Below are positions 7,605-15,843 of a stretch of 64,000 nt of DNA, in pieces. The stretch lies in NCBI RefSeq assembly GCF_000369065.1, contig NZ_KB849804.1:49088-113087 (forward strand). The letters are read 5' to 3'. Positions within the stretch are counted from its first letter, which is position 1. Every line of letters starts with the position of its first letter. The DNA comes from Acinetobacter haemolyticus CIP 64.3 = MTCC 9819 (lineage in GTDB: Bacteria; Pseudomonadota; Gammaproteobacteria; Pseudomonadales; Moraxellaceae). Made by a program: the position numbers and the translations under genes. The notes under the pieces are model-generated. The model made no database searches. It worked only from the letters and a program-made list of their open reading frames with translations, and was not told the DNA's origin.

Positions 7605-10362
7605 GACTTACCTCAATTAAATTTGGTGAATTATGTAGAATGAGTTCAATCTCTGATTTTGAAATTTGTTCAGTTTCAGAAAGTTCTATTAGTTTAAGCT
7701 TTCCATCTATAACACTTTGCACTTTATCCCAAGATTTGAGACGACTCATCAATAACTTGAAAATTTGATTGCCTGCTGAAAGTTGCTGTTCTTTAGATAA
7801 CATGAATAAAGCGGGCATAATTTCATTAAACATTGCCATTTTATCAATGAGCTGAGTTCTTGGATAAATAGCTTGATCTGCATTACAAGATTTATAAATG
7901 GCTGCATTTTCACAGACTTCTTGTAATTGTTGATAATGGCTCACTTCTTCCATTTCTAATATCAATTCAGCATTAGGGGCTGTAATTAAGGAAAGTTTTT
8001 CATCGCTCTCTATAAGGGGATTGTTGTTGATGAGCTTGTGGCATTTCGTAATATGACTATAAGCCGATTGGATATCGCATAAAAGCATATCCAATTTTTT
8101 AGCGGCTGTTTCATATTCAGATTCGAAATTTCGAAGTTCAGTCTCAAGCTTGGATCTGTTTGCTGTGCCTTCAAATTTTTCTTTCTTCAAATTGGCTATA
8201 TATTCTTCTTTTTCAATATTATCAATATCTTGATTAATCTGATTGATTTTAATTTGTAGTTTCGAACATATTTCAGATTGATCATTGGATTGGAGTAAGA
8301 TCTCATTTGTAATTGCCAATAAACCACCAATAAAGGCAGGCCCAGTTATAAAATGTCTACAACGGATACAATTCTGAGTTCCTAAATAACCTTGGGGTGT
8401 AGGGGTATAGAATGAACTACTTTTTATTAACTCACCACCATCCTCACATCTTGAAGCTGCAAAAGGGCAAATACCGTAATCTCTAAAAATAAAATTACCT
8501 GCAGGAACCTCATTAGATAAAGCTTGCAGTAACTCCAAATTATTACCAATTAATTGGTTTTTAACACTTTCAATTTTATTTTGCTCAATTGTCCTTTGAA
8601 TTGATTCAACTTCAGATTTTAAGGCTATTTTTTCACCTTCTTCTAATCGAGTTCTAATATCATGATTGGAAACTTTGCAATAATAAATCGACATGATCAC
8701 GGAGCTATGGCCAACGATCTTCATCACGATTTCAATAGGCATACCCATTTCAAGAACATAGGCTGTAATGAGGCTAACACGCATGCTATGAGGTGTATAT
8801 TTAGACTTATATGCACCTAAAATTGCTCTATTTCCTTCAAGTGTAGCTAAGCAAAGATTTGAGGGCTGTATATTATAAAGAGCAGCCGCTAATCTTGGGG
8901 TTAAAGCATTTCCGACATTTGCTGGTTCAAAATCATTAAAGCGCCTAAAAAGAAAACAATTCAATCCTTTGGCTTTTCTTTGTACCTCATTTAAATTTGT
9001 TCTTTGGCAATTAATCCAAGCACTGGGGTATGAGATAGAATTATATTTTTGTTGCCATTTCCTTAGCCTAATAAGCCAATATGCTAAGTCTTCGGGTATC
9101 CACGGAATTGTGTAGCCTTGCCCATTGTTATTTGTTTTATTTGTAGTGGTAAACATACCTGTTTGACCATCAGGCATTCTTTTGATGAACGATTGTTCTT
9201 TGGTTAATCGTGAAAGTGGGGAATTATTTTTTAGCCAAATGATTTTGTTTTGTTGATCTAAATCAGCAATATATTCATCAGCTTCGCCAGAATCATTATA
9301 GGCGATTTGCCGTCCTCTTAAGGGAACTTTGGTAAGTGCATAAGTATGAATCCAATCTATTGGACACCATAAATATGCTTGATTATCAACGATACGATAA
9401 ACACAATCAGGGTCATATAAGTCTAATTGATCAAAGTTGACTTTTACCCAATCGGCATCAAATTTATGAAGATGCTCTAAATCTTGGAAGCATTTTGCAC
9501 TTGATGGAATAATCCATTCTTGAGCTTTTTTGACAAAATGATATTGTAAGCATGGTTTTGTCGTTTCAGAACGGATTGAGCTAGATGATATATTCTGTTG
9601 GTTGAGTAAAAGGGAAAACGGATTTCGAGCATTATCGACTCGTACAATCTCACCTGTTTCATCATCTTCAATCGTTAAATCATTATCAATGATGTAATCT
9701 AAGAATTCATTGACATAGACAACAAGTTTTCGCCTCATCGGTTCAGATTCTATATTTTCAAGTAAATCTCGAAAGGGCTTTATATCGAATTTTTCTTGTA
9801 TGAGAAAAGCGTGTGGTGTTTTGCTTTTATCAAATTGTTCGATATAAAGACGGACGAAACGACACAACTGAGTTTCTTTCGTTCCACCACCACGAGCTTT
9901 AGTCATAAACTCTTTAATCTTAACTGCCCAAGTGACATAGTCTGGTGAAATAAAATCGGGTTTAAATGGTTCAATTTTACCTAAAAATTTGTACCAATTT
10001 TCCCATTCATCGGCATAAACACCCTGAGGGTCAAGAGGAAGAGATGCATCATTTTGTTTATTTATGAACCTTTTGTATTCAGCCATAGTTTTTAAACTTT
10101 GGTCTATAATGAGTTCTTTTAAATCGGTATAAGAAATAAATTCAGGTATATCAAAAAAATCTTTATAGCTGATCCACTCATCATAAATTCTTTCTGGATG
10201 AGCAGGTAGTCCATACTTTCTATAATTTTGTTTATACGATACAGAATTGGTAATGTCAGCATTTTTACAAAATTGCTTTAAAGAATCCAAGTCTGGAAAA
10301 GTTGAAAATTCTTTATTAAATCTCTTATTTTCGATTTGTCGAATTGCTTGAGGTTTTATCAT
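7594..10362 (-). CDS. gmtZ: Large tyrosine recombinase/integrase of the trio (GmtZ-like)
   Basis: The protein has 922 aa. The middle contains a tyrosine recombinase catalytic core with HSMR near residue 523, GHSS near 550 and the nucleophile region IYYCKV near 557. C-terminal to the core is a cysteine-rich patch (CPFAASRC near 634, CIRCRH near 664) that could bind zinc, then a long coiled coil (about 690-770). It overlaps its upstream neighbour by ATGA. Large integrases of this build are the second member of Gamma-Mobile-Trio operons; strand exchange at the element ends is the expected role. Confidence 0.75.
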   Translation of the reverse strand: MIKPQAIRQIENKRFNKEFSTFPDLDSLKQFCKNADITNSVSYKQNYRKYGLPAHPERIYDEWISYKDFFDIPEFISYTDLKELIIDQSLKTMAEYKRFINKQNDASLPLDPQGVYADEWENWYKFLGKIEPFKPDFISPDYVTWAVKIKEFMTKARGGGTKETQLCRFVRLYIEQFDKSKTPHAFLIQEKFDIKPFRDLLENIESEPMRRKLVVYVNEFLDYIIDNDLTIEDDETGEIVRVDNARNPFSLLLNQQNISSSSIRSETTKPCLQYHFVKKAQEWIIPSSAKCFQDLEHLHKFDADWVKVNFDQLDLYDPDCVYRIVDNQAYLWCPIDWIHTYALTKVPLRGRQIAYNDSGEADEYIADLDQQNKIIWLKNNSPLSRLTKEQSFIKRMPDGQTGMFTTTNKTNNNGQGYTIPWIPEDLAYWLIRLRKWQQKYNSISYPSAWINCQRTNLNEVQRKAKGLNCFLFRRFNDFEPANVGNALTPRLAAALYNIQPSNLCLATLEGNRAILGAYKSKYTPHSMRVSLITAYVLEMGMPIEIVMKIVGHSSVIMSIYYCKVSNHDIRTRLEEGEKIALKSEVESIQRTIEQNKIESVKNQLIGNNLELLQALSNEVPAGNFIFRDYGICPFAASRCEDGGELIKSSSFYTPTPQGYLGTQNCIRCRHFITGPAFIGGLLAITNEILLQSNDQSEICSKLQIKINQINQDIDNIEKEEYIANLKKEKFEGTANRSKLETELRNFESEYETAAKKLDMLLCDIQSAYSHITKCHKLINNNPLIESDEKLSLITAPNAELILEMEEVSHYQQLQEVCENAAIYKSCNADQAIYPRTQLIDKMAMFNEIMPALFMLSKEQQLSAGNQIFKLLMSRLKSWDKVQSVIDGKLKLIELSETEQISKSEIELILHNSPNLIEVSRES

Positions 10363-11669
10363 TGAATCTCTCTCAATTTTTCTTGCACTTCTTCAAGTGT
10401 CGGCTTGATGTAAACAAGGCACGATGTTGGACTTTTATGATGCATTGCTTTTTGAATTTCGACTTGATTTAAGCCAGCCTGACGTGCTCGAAAACCATAA
10501 GCGTGTCGATGTCCGTGTTCAGTTGTTCCATGATCTTTCTTACAAATGAGTCCAATACGCTCTACCGCATTTTTATGCAGTCTTTGAAAATTTTTAATGG
10601 TTTCAGGCTCACCTAGTGTATTGGTGAAAGCAAAAGGGTGAGGATTGCTTTTTAAAGGCTCTACTCTTTGAAATTTTAAATAGTTTGCCCAAATTACCAA
10701 AAACTCTTTAGCCTTTTCTGGTGGATTAAACACCACTTCAAAATAGCCTTGTTTAGAAGTAAGTAATGGGCTTTTCCACCCTGCATATAAACGTTCGGTA
10801 AATAAGTAGTTATTTCTAGGTTTGAACGATGTTTGGGATAAAAGAAATTCACGTCTGTTTTTGAATTGGGGATCAGGAGAGGCGCCTAGCTCAGGATGAT
10901 AGACTCGAACCAATGCTTCTTTGGGTCTATTCGGATTTAAAGTGATATCTGAGGTGAAAATATGAAAAATTTCACTTTTCCTAAGCCCACCATAATTCAT
11001 CAACATCGTAATCGCTTGCGATTTATAGTCGTATTTTCCATTTTTTTCGAACCCTAAGTAAATCAACCTTTCAATTTGATCTTCAGGGAAACGAACTGCA
11101 TATTCAAAATCAATCAGGTCTTCATTGAACGAGCCAACTAAACGAACTTGCTGTTGTGATAAATCTTTTTTAGTTAAATGATTTAAAAAGACATTTGCCT
11201 GTTTATGATAATAAGCACACCAATTTAAGCGTTCTTCATAACTTGTTGCTTTACGAAATGGATTTACTCGAATTGTTGAGTGTTCATCCTGCAACATCAG
11301 AAAATCTGTGTAATGCGTAATATGAAATAATAGATTATTGGTATCTCTGACTGTACGTGGTCGCCAATAAAGATCAAGAGCATCAGTACGGGTAGTTGGA
11401 TCAACTGTGCCTGTGATTAAAGCCTCAGTGAAAGCTTTGAGTAATTTTGTTGCATTCTCAATTTGTGGAACAGAATTTATATACTTCAGTAAAAGTTTGA
11501 GTGCGTAACAAGACCTTTCTTTCCACGATTCGCTTTTTGAATTGAACCAAGCCAAATAACGTAAATGAGAAATAATGACTCCTTTCTCAGTTAGGAGGCA
11601 AGGCAAGACCAAGGTAGTTTGAGTTGAACAATCTTTGTAATTTACATAAATTTTCTTAACGTAAGCCAT
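10359..11669 (-). CDS. gmtY: Tyrosine recombinase of the trio (GmtY-like)
   Basis: The protein has 436 aa. The catalytic set is visible as GGLRKSEI near residue 230 (first Arg), HAYGFR near 388-391 (H-xx-R type), MHHKSP near 414 and Tyr in LVYIKP near 422. It is the first gene of the four-gene operon, next to the right edge of the island, and overlaps the second gene by ATGA. Terminal position and divergence from the interrupted target gene fit an island integrase. Confidence 0.8.
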   Translation of the reverse strand: MAYVKKIYVNYKDCSTQTTLVLPCLLTEKGVIISHLRYLAWFNSKSESWKERSCYALKLLLKYINSVPQIENATKLLKAFTEALITGTVDPTTRTDALDLYWRPRTVRDTNNLLFHITHYTDFLMLQDEHSTIRVNPFRKATSYEERLNWCAYYHKQANVFLNHLTKKDLSQQQVRLVGSFNEDLIDFEYAVRFPEDQIERLIYLGFEKNGKYDYKSQAITMLMNYGGLRKSEIFHIFTSDITLNPNRPKEALVRVYHPELGASPDPQFKNRREFLLSQTSFKPRNNYLFTERLYAGWKSPLLTSKQGYFEVVFNPPEKAKEFLVIWANYLKFQRVEPLKSNPHPFAFTNTLGEPETIKNFQRLHKNAVERIGLICKKDHGTTEHGHRHAYGFRARQAGLNQVEIQKAMHHKSPTSCLVYIKPTLEEVQEKLREIQ

Positions 11670-11707
11670 ATACTATTTAGTACAAAGTATGAGGTGTTTT
11701 ATAATTT

Positions 11708-11735
11708 AAATTATCATTATTTGATCAATTGTCAA
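11708..11735 (-). promoter_or_regulatory. Candidate promoter of the recombinase-greB operon
   Basis: On the minus strand a perfect TTGACA (11735-11730) is followed 16 bp later by TAATTT (11713-11708), about 40 bp upstream of the ATG at 11669. The -10 match is weak, so the exact hexamer is uncertain. The surrounding 125 bp is strongly AT-rich and holds no gene. Confidence 0.4.
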
Positions 11736-11794
11736 TATAGAATATTAGAAATAGTATGTTTATAATGGGGTTATAATATCAATACAACAAACAA

Positions 11795-12112
11795 TTGCTT
11801 AGGAAAATTGATCGACGAGTACGCTATCTTGGTAAACGTTTAGAAGAGTTAAAAATTGTAGACTATGTTCCTGAACAAGAGGGAAAGGTTTACTTCGGGG
11901 CTTGGGTCGAGATCGAAAATGAAGCGGGTGAACAAAAAATTTTGAGAATAGTTGGTATTGATGAGATTTATGATCATCATCCTCAACATATTTCGATTGA
12001 ATCACCCATGGCACGTGCATTATTAACTAAACAAGTTGATGACGAGGTTGAAGTATATACCCCGTTGGGCAAAAAGGTTTGGTATATCAACTCAATTCGT
12101 TATGAAAAATAG
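11795..12112 (+). pseudogene. greB: 3' remnant of the chromosomal greB, cut by island integration
   Basis: About 105 codons match the C-terminal two thirds of GreB (LRKIDRRVRYLGKRLEEL to KKVWYINSIRYEK). There is no start codon with a ribosome-binding site, and the first half of the coiled coil is missing. Homology to the island greB begins at the codon corresponding to its residue 55. It lies on the opposite strand from the island copy, so it is not a simple tandem duplication. Confidence 0.85.
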
Positions 12113-12180
12113 AAAATCTATAAAAATTCAGCTTGTTGAGTTTATTTTGAGCATTCAGTTTATAAATTTGAATAAAAGGT

Positions 12181-12209
12181 TTGCCAACTTGCACTTTTAT
12201 TTATATGAT
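12181..12209 (+). promoter_or_regulatory. Sigma-70 promoter of tRNA-Ser
   Basis: TTGCCA (12181-12186), a 17-bp spacer and TATGAT (12204-12209) stand 10 bp before the mature 5' end of tRNA-Ser at 12220, as expected for a stable-RNA promoter. Confidence 0.7.
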
Positions 12210-12219
12210 AGCCGCCATT

Positions 12220-12309
12220 GGAAGCGTGGCAGAGCGGTTTAATGCACCGGTCTTGAAAACCGACGAGGGTGTGAGTCCTCCGTGAGTTCGAATCTCACCG
12301 CTTCCGCCA
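12220..12309 (+). tRNA. tRNA-Ser (anticodon UGA)
   Basis: A 90-nt tRNA with acceptor stem GGAAGCG/CGCTTCC, D arm, anticodon loop TCTTGAAAA (anticodon TGA), a long variable arm typical of class II tRNAs, the TTCGAAT T-loop and an encoded CCA end. Confidence 0.96.
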
Positions 12310-12323
12310 AATATCAATGACTT

Positions 12324-12342
12324 AGCCCCGATTTTCGGGGCT
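12324..12342 (+). terminator. Rho-independent terminator of tRNA-Ser
   Basis: AGCCCCG and CGGGGCT form a 7-bp stem around ATTTT, followed by a T-rich run (TTGTTGTTTTT). Confidence 0.85.
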
Positions 12343-12403
12343 TTGTTGTTTTTGGGGTTTATGCAACGTAAGCCTGTAGTAAGCAATAAAGATAATTAGG
12401 AGG

Positions 12404-13442
12404 GGCTTTGTTGCACAAACCTATCTGTAAAAGCTTTTTCAGCGATATAATTTTCAAATGAAGAAGCCTACACACAAAATCTACCGCACAACCAATTGGC
12501 CCGCATATAACCGAGCACTCATGAGTCGCGGAAATATTGCCATTTGGTTTGATCCTGCTACGCAATGGTATGCTCCATCAAAAGGCAAACAAGGGCGAAA
12601 TCAAACCTACTCCGACGCAGCTATCCAATGCTGCTTAATGATTAAATCCTTATTCCGTCTATCTTTACGTATGGTCACTGGCTTTGTGCAAAGTCTGATT
12701 AAACTTTGTGGATTAAATTGGACCGCACCAGATTACAGTACGCTTTGTAGAAGACAAAAGCATATTGATATTGCAATCAGCTACCAAAAAAGTAGCGATG
12801 GGCTGCATCTACTCATAGACTCTACAGGCATGAAGTTTCTAGGTGAGGGCGAATGGAAACGCAAGAAACATGGACCTGAATATCGTCGCCAATGGCGTAA
12901 ACTACATATTGGTATAGATGCTGAAACCCTTCAAATACGCGCTATTCAACTCACTACAAATAATGTCAGTGATTCACAAGTGCTTGGTGATTTACTCGAT
13001 CAGATTCCACAAGATGAGCAGATTGACTCTGTTTATACCGATGGAGCTTATGACACCAAGCAATGCCGTCAGGTCATTGCAGATCGGCAAGCGCATGCGG
13101 TGATTCCACCTAGAAAAAATGCGAAACCATGGAAAGATACAAAGATCAGCTCGCTAGAACGAAATGAATTACTTCGAACAGTTAAACGTTTAGGCAGGAG
13201 ACTATGGAAAAAATGGTCAGGCTATCATCGACGAAGTTTGGTGGAAACCAAGATGCATTGCATTAAATTATTAGGCGATAAATTAATGGCAAGAAGCTTT
13301 CCTAGTCAGGTGAATGAAATTCATGCACGTGTAGCAGTCCTCAACAGGTTTACGGAATTAGGTCGACCACTTACCCAAGTTACGCCTTAAATTTGGCTCA
13401 ATTAGGGGCGCTTTGCATTTCAAATCTTTGTGCAACAAAACC
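12404..13442 (+). mobile_element. IS5-family (IS903-type) element, copy 1, 1039 bp
   Basis: The termini are GGCTTTGTTGCACAAA (12404) and the inverted TTTGTGCAACAAAACC (to 13442). The flanks (ATTAGGAGG left, GATTAGAGA right) are not an exact 9-bp duplication. The encoded transposase is identical to those of the copies at 30184-31222 and 54168-55206. It sits between tRNA-Ser and modA; I see no broken gene on either side. Confidence 0.93.
12458..13390 (+). CDS. IS5-family transposase
   Basis: The protein has 310 aa with an N-terminal DNA-binding region (NWPAYNRALMSRGNIAIWFD) and a DDE core: LLIDSTGMK (first D), YTDGAYDT (second D) and RRSLVETKMHCIKLLGDKL (E in the YREK-like region). The ATG lies 54 bp inside the left end and the stop 52 bp before the right end. 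The translated sequence is identical in all three copies of this window, so the element is recently active. Confidence 0.95.
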   Translation: MKKPTHKIYRTTNWPAYNRALMSRGNIAIWFDPATQWYAPSKGKQGRNQTYSDAAIQCCLMIKSLFRLSLRMVTGFVQSLIKLCGLNWTAPDYSTLCRRQKHIDIAISYQKSSDGLHLLIDSTGMKFLGEGEWKRKKHGPEYRRQWRKLHIGIDAETLQIRAIQLTTNNVSDSQVLGDLLDQIPQDEQIDSVYTDGAYDTKQCRQVIADRQAHAVIPPRKNAKPWKDTKISSLERNELLRTVKRLGRRLWKKWSGYHRRSLVETKMHCIKLLGDKLMARSFPSQVNEIHARVAVLNRFTELGRPLTQVTP

Positions 13443-13754
13443 GATTAGAGATAAAAAAAGGAAAGTATCTTAGACAATATGAGTTCATAAATTACTCTTG
13501 CTTATCTACCCAACATACAAGATTGAATCTATCTAAGAGCGAAATGATGAAAATATGTGGTTAAAGAACACAAAGTTTTTAATTTTATAAATAGAATCGC
13601 TAGTGAATAGATGCATTAAAAATTTAAGTCTCATTTGATGATAAGATATCAATAAAAGAGCTGAATTCACATCCAGACTGGCTAATTTTTGCTTTTGGTG
13701 TATCTTTACTGGGCGGTATGTTTTAAAAATATATCGAAGCAGAGGAAGATAAGA
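13443..13754. other. Gene-free AT-rich spacer between IS copy 1 and modA
   Basis: About 310 bp without a credible gene. Short frames here lack ribosome-binding sites. I see no clear ModE-type palindrome. The only element I can support is AGAGGAAG just before the modA ATG. The spacer may be altered sequence left by the IS. Confidence 0.5.
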
Positions 13755-14525
13755 ATGCGGGTAAAGATCAAAGCAATATGTATAGCTGTAGTGGTGGCAA
13801 GTGGTGGAGTGTTTACTCCACAAGTTTTTGCCAAGAGTACCGTGACTGTATATGCTGCTGCCAGTTTGACTGATGTGATCAATGAATTAACCCAAGACTA
13901 TCAACAAAATAATAAAGTTAAAATCAAAAATTCATATGCAGGTTCTTCAACGTTAGCTAAACAGATTGAAGCTGGGGCGCCAGCTGATATTTTTATATCA
14001 GCAGATCAAGAATGGATGAATTATCTACAAAATAAAAAGTGGGTCAAAATACAAGATCGTGTGAATCTGCTCGAGAACCGTTTAGTGGTGATTCATCCTA
14101 AAAACCAATTCCTCACACTAAAAATGGAAAAAAACTTCGATCCAACCCTAAATCACAAAGGTCGATGGTGTACTGGAAATACTCAAAGTGTGCCCGTTGG
14201 TCGATATGCAAAACAGGCTTTGGTATCACTGAATTGGTGGAACAAAGTTGAACCGCATATAGTGGAAACTGAAGATGTTCGTGCAGCGCTTAATTTTGTT
14301 GCACGTGGAGAGTGTCGAGCAGGTATTGTTTATGCAACAGATGCGGCGATCAGTCGAAATGTCGAGGTTGCAGGTGTATTTCCAAAAAATAGTCATACTC
14401 CTATTATTTATCCAATAGGTTTACTGAAAAATAATCCTGAGACCGTGAAATTCTATCAGTTTCTACGTAGTGATCGTGCAGCTTTGGTCTTCAGAAAATA
14501 TGGTTTTAGTGTTCTTGTACCATGA
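13755..14525 (+). CDS. modA: Molybdate-binding periplasmic protein ModA
   Basis: The protein has 256 aa when started at ATG 13755, which has the ribosome-binding site AGAGGAAG and gives a proper signal peptide (MRVKIKAICIAVVVASGG to VFA); the longer frame from 13689 lacks both. Motifs are YAAASLTDVINEL at the ligand pocket, AGSSTLAKQIEAGAPADIFIS, and a C-terminal YPIGLL segment. It binds molybdate (or tungstate) in the periplasm and delivers it to ModBC. Its stop overlaps modB (ATGA). Confidence 0.92.
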   Translation: MRVKIKAICIAVVVASGGVFTPQVFAKSTVTVYAAASLTDVINELTQDYQQNNKVKIKNSYAGSSTLAKQIEAGAPADIFISADQEWMNYLQNKKWVKIQDRVNLLENRLVVIHPKNQFLTLKMEKNFDPTLNHKGRWCTGNTQSVPVGRYAKQALVSLNWWNKVEPHIVETEDVRAALNFVARGECRAGIVYATDAAISRNVEVAGVFPKNSHTPIIYPIGLLKNNPETVKFYQFLRSDRAALVFRKYGFSVLVP

Positions 14526-15217
14526 TGATGCTTAGTCCCGAAGAAATCGAGATTTTAAAGTTATCCTGTAAGGTGGCGGCAACTTGTCTCATCTTTAGTT
14601 TAGTCCCTGCAACTATTATGGCATGGATACTTGCTCGCAAAGAGTTTTGGGGAAAGTCCTTATTAGAGACTTTGGTCTTTTTACCTTTGGTATTACCGCC
14701 TGTTGTACCTGGCTATTTACTCTTACAGTTGTTTGGCAATCGTGGTTTTTTTGGACAATATCTGGCACCGTTGGGAATTGAATTTGCATTTAATTGGAAA
14801 GGGGCTGTACTCGCATCTGCGGTGATGGGTTTTCCACTATTGGTTCAGTCGATTCGACTAGCAATTGAATTGGTTGATCAGCGTTTAGAAATGGCTGCCA
14901 AAACCTTAGGTGCTTCTTCTTTCGGTGCTTTCATGCAGGTAACTTTGCCATTAGCAAGTAGTGGGATTCTGGTAGGGAGCATTTTGTGTTTTTGTCGAAG
15001 TCTAGGTGAGTTTGGCGCAACCATTACCTTTGTGGGGAATATTGCAGGCGAAACCCGTACTTTACCACTGGCAATGTATAGTTTAATGCAGCAACCTGAC
15101 ACTGAAGCTGCGCTGTGGCGACTCATTATTTTGTCATTATCCGTGGCATTTTTTGCTTTATGGTTTGCGCAATGGTTCAATCGGTATCAGAAAAATAAGC
15201 GTGGTTATTCGATATGA
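14522..15217 (+). CDS. modB: Molybdate ABC transporter permease ModB
   Basis: The protein has 231 aa and about five membrane spans. The EAA loop that contacts the ATPase is visible as MAAKTLGASSFGAFMQVTLP, followed by the ModB-typical GEFGATITFVGNIAGETRTLP. It overlaps modA and modC by ATGA at both ends, giving a tightly coupled three-gene operon. Confidence 0.93.
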   Translation: MMMLSPEEIEILKLSCKVAATCLIFSLVPATIMAWILARKEFWGKSLLETLVFLPLVLPPVVPGYLLLQLFGNRGFFGQYLAPLGIEFAFNWKGAVLASAVMGFPLLVQSIRLAIELVDQRLEMAAKTLGASSFGAFMQVTLPLASSGILVGSILCFCRSLGEFGATITFVGNIAGETRTLPLAMYSLMQQPDTEAALWRLIILSLSVAFFALWFAQWFNRYQKNKRGYSI

Positions 15218-15831
15218 TCGACTGTCAGTTACATGTTCAACAGGGGCAGTTTGTTTTAAACCAAACTTTCCAGTCTGATCAGCCTGTAATTGGTTTATTT
15301 GGTGCATCAGGATCGGGGAAAACGACTATTTTGCACAGTATTGCGGGATTGATTACTCCGCAAACAGGTTGGATTAAAATTCAAGATCAACTGTGGTTTG
15401 ATCAATCTCAGCGAATTAACTGGAGCACCCAACAACGCCGTGTCGGTTTGGTTTTTCAGGATGCCCAGCTTTTCCCTCATAAAACAGTGATGCAGAATTT
15501 AGTGTTTGGATTTAAGCATATTCAGCCACAACAACGCCGATTCGAAGTGGACTACATTGTAGAATTACTCAAGCTGGATCATTTACTGCATCGAATGCCG
15601 ATTAAACTTTCAGGTGGGGAAAAGCAACGTGTGGCATTAGGTCGTGCATTGCTTTACTCGCCAAAATTGTTGTTATTGGATGAGCCTTTATCTGCTTTGG
15701 ATGCAGCTCATAAAGCTGAAATTATTCCTTTTTTTCAGCAGGTGATACAGGAGATTAAAATACCGATGCTCTATGTCAGTCATGATAAATCTGAAATAGA
15801 GCAACTCACTGATGTAATTTGGTATTTATAA
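15214..15831 (+). CDS. modC: Molybdate ABC transporter ATPase ModC, short form without TOBE domain
   Basis: The protein has 205 aa, with Walker A GASGSGKT, Q-loop FQDAQLFPH, signature LSGGEKQRV, Walker B LLLLDEPLSALD and H-loop SHD. The usual ModC of about 350 aa carries a C-terminal Mop/TOBE molybdate-binding regulatory domain; here the protein ends soon after the H-loop. There is no sign of a frameshift: the gene stops 13 bp before the convergent chrA. All catalytic elements are present, so it is probably functional without trans-inhibition. Confidence 0.88.
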   Translation: MIDCQLHVQQGQFVLNQTFQSDQPVIGLFGASGSGKTTILHSIAGLITPQTGWIKIQDQLWFDQSQRINWSTQQRRVGLVFQDAQLFPHKTVMQNLVFGFKHIQPQQRRFEVDYIVELLKLDHLLHRMPIKLSGGEKQRVALGRALLYSPKLLLLDEPLSALDAAHKAEIIPFFQQVIQEIKIPMLYVSHDKSEIEQLTDVIWYL

Positions 15832-15843
15832 CAAAATATAAAC

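Larger units (their letters stand above)
1..11794. mobile_element. Right-hand part of a trio-recombinase genomic island inserted in greB (left end outside window)
   Basis: This is an inferred element. Its right edge is set by the truncated greB at 11795-12112, whose first codons pick up the GreB homology in mid-protein. Immediately left lies a three-gene tyrosine recombinase operon followed by a complete greB, then defence-type cargo: helicase/nuclease, XRE-ImmA protein and hypotheticals. The layout matches the described Gamma-Mobile-Trio islands, in which three recombinase-operon genes sit at one end of a cargo region rich in anti-phage systems. The left end, and the 5' half of the split chromosomal greB, should lie upstream of base 1. 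I could not define the exact core site. Confidence 0.65.
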
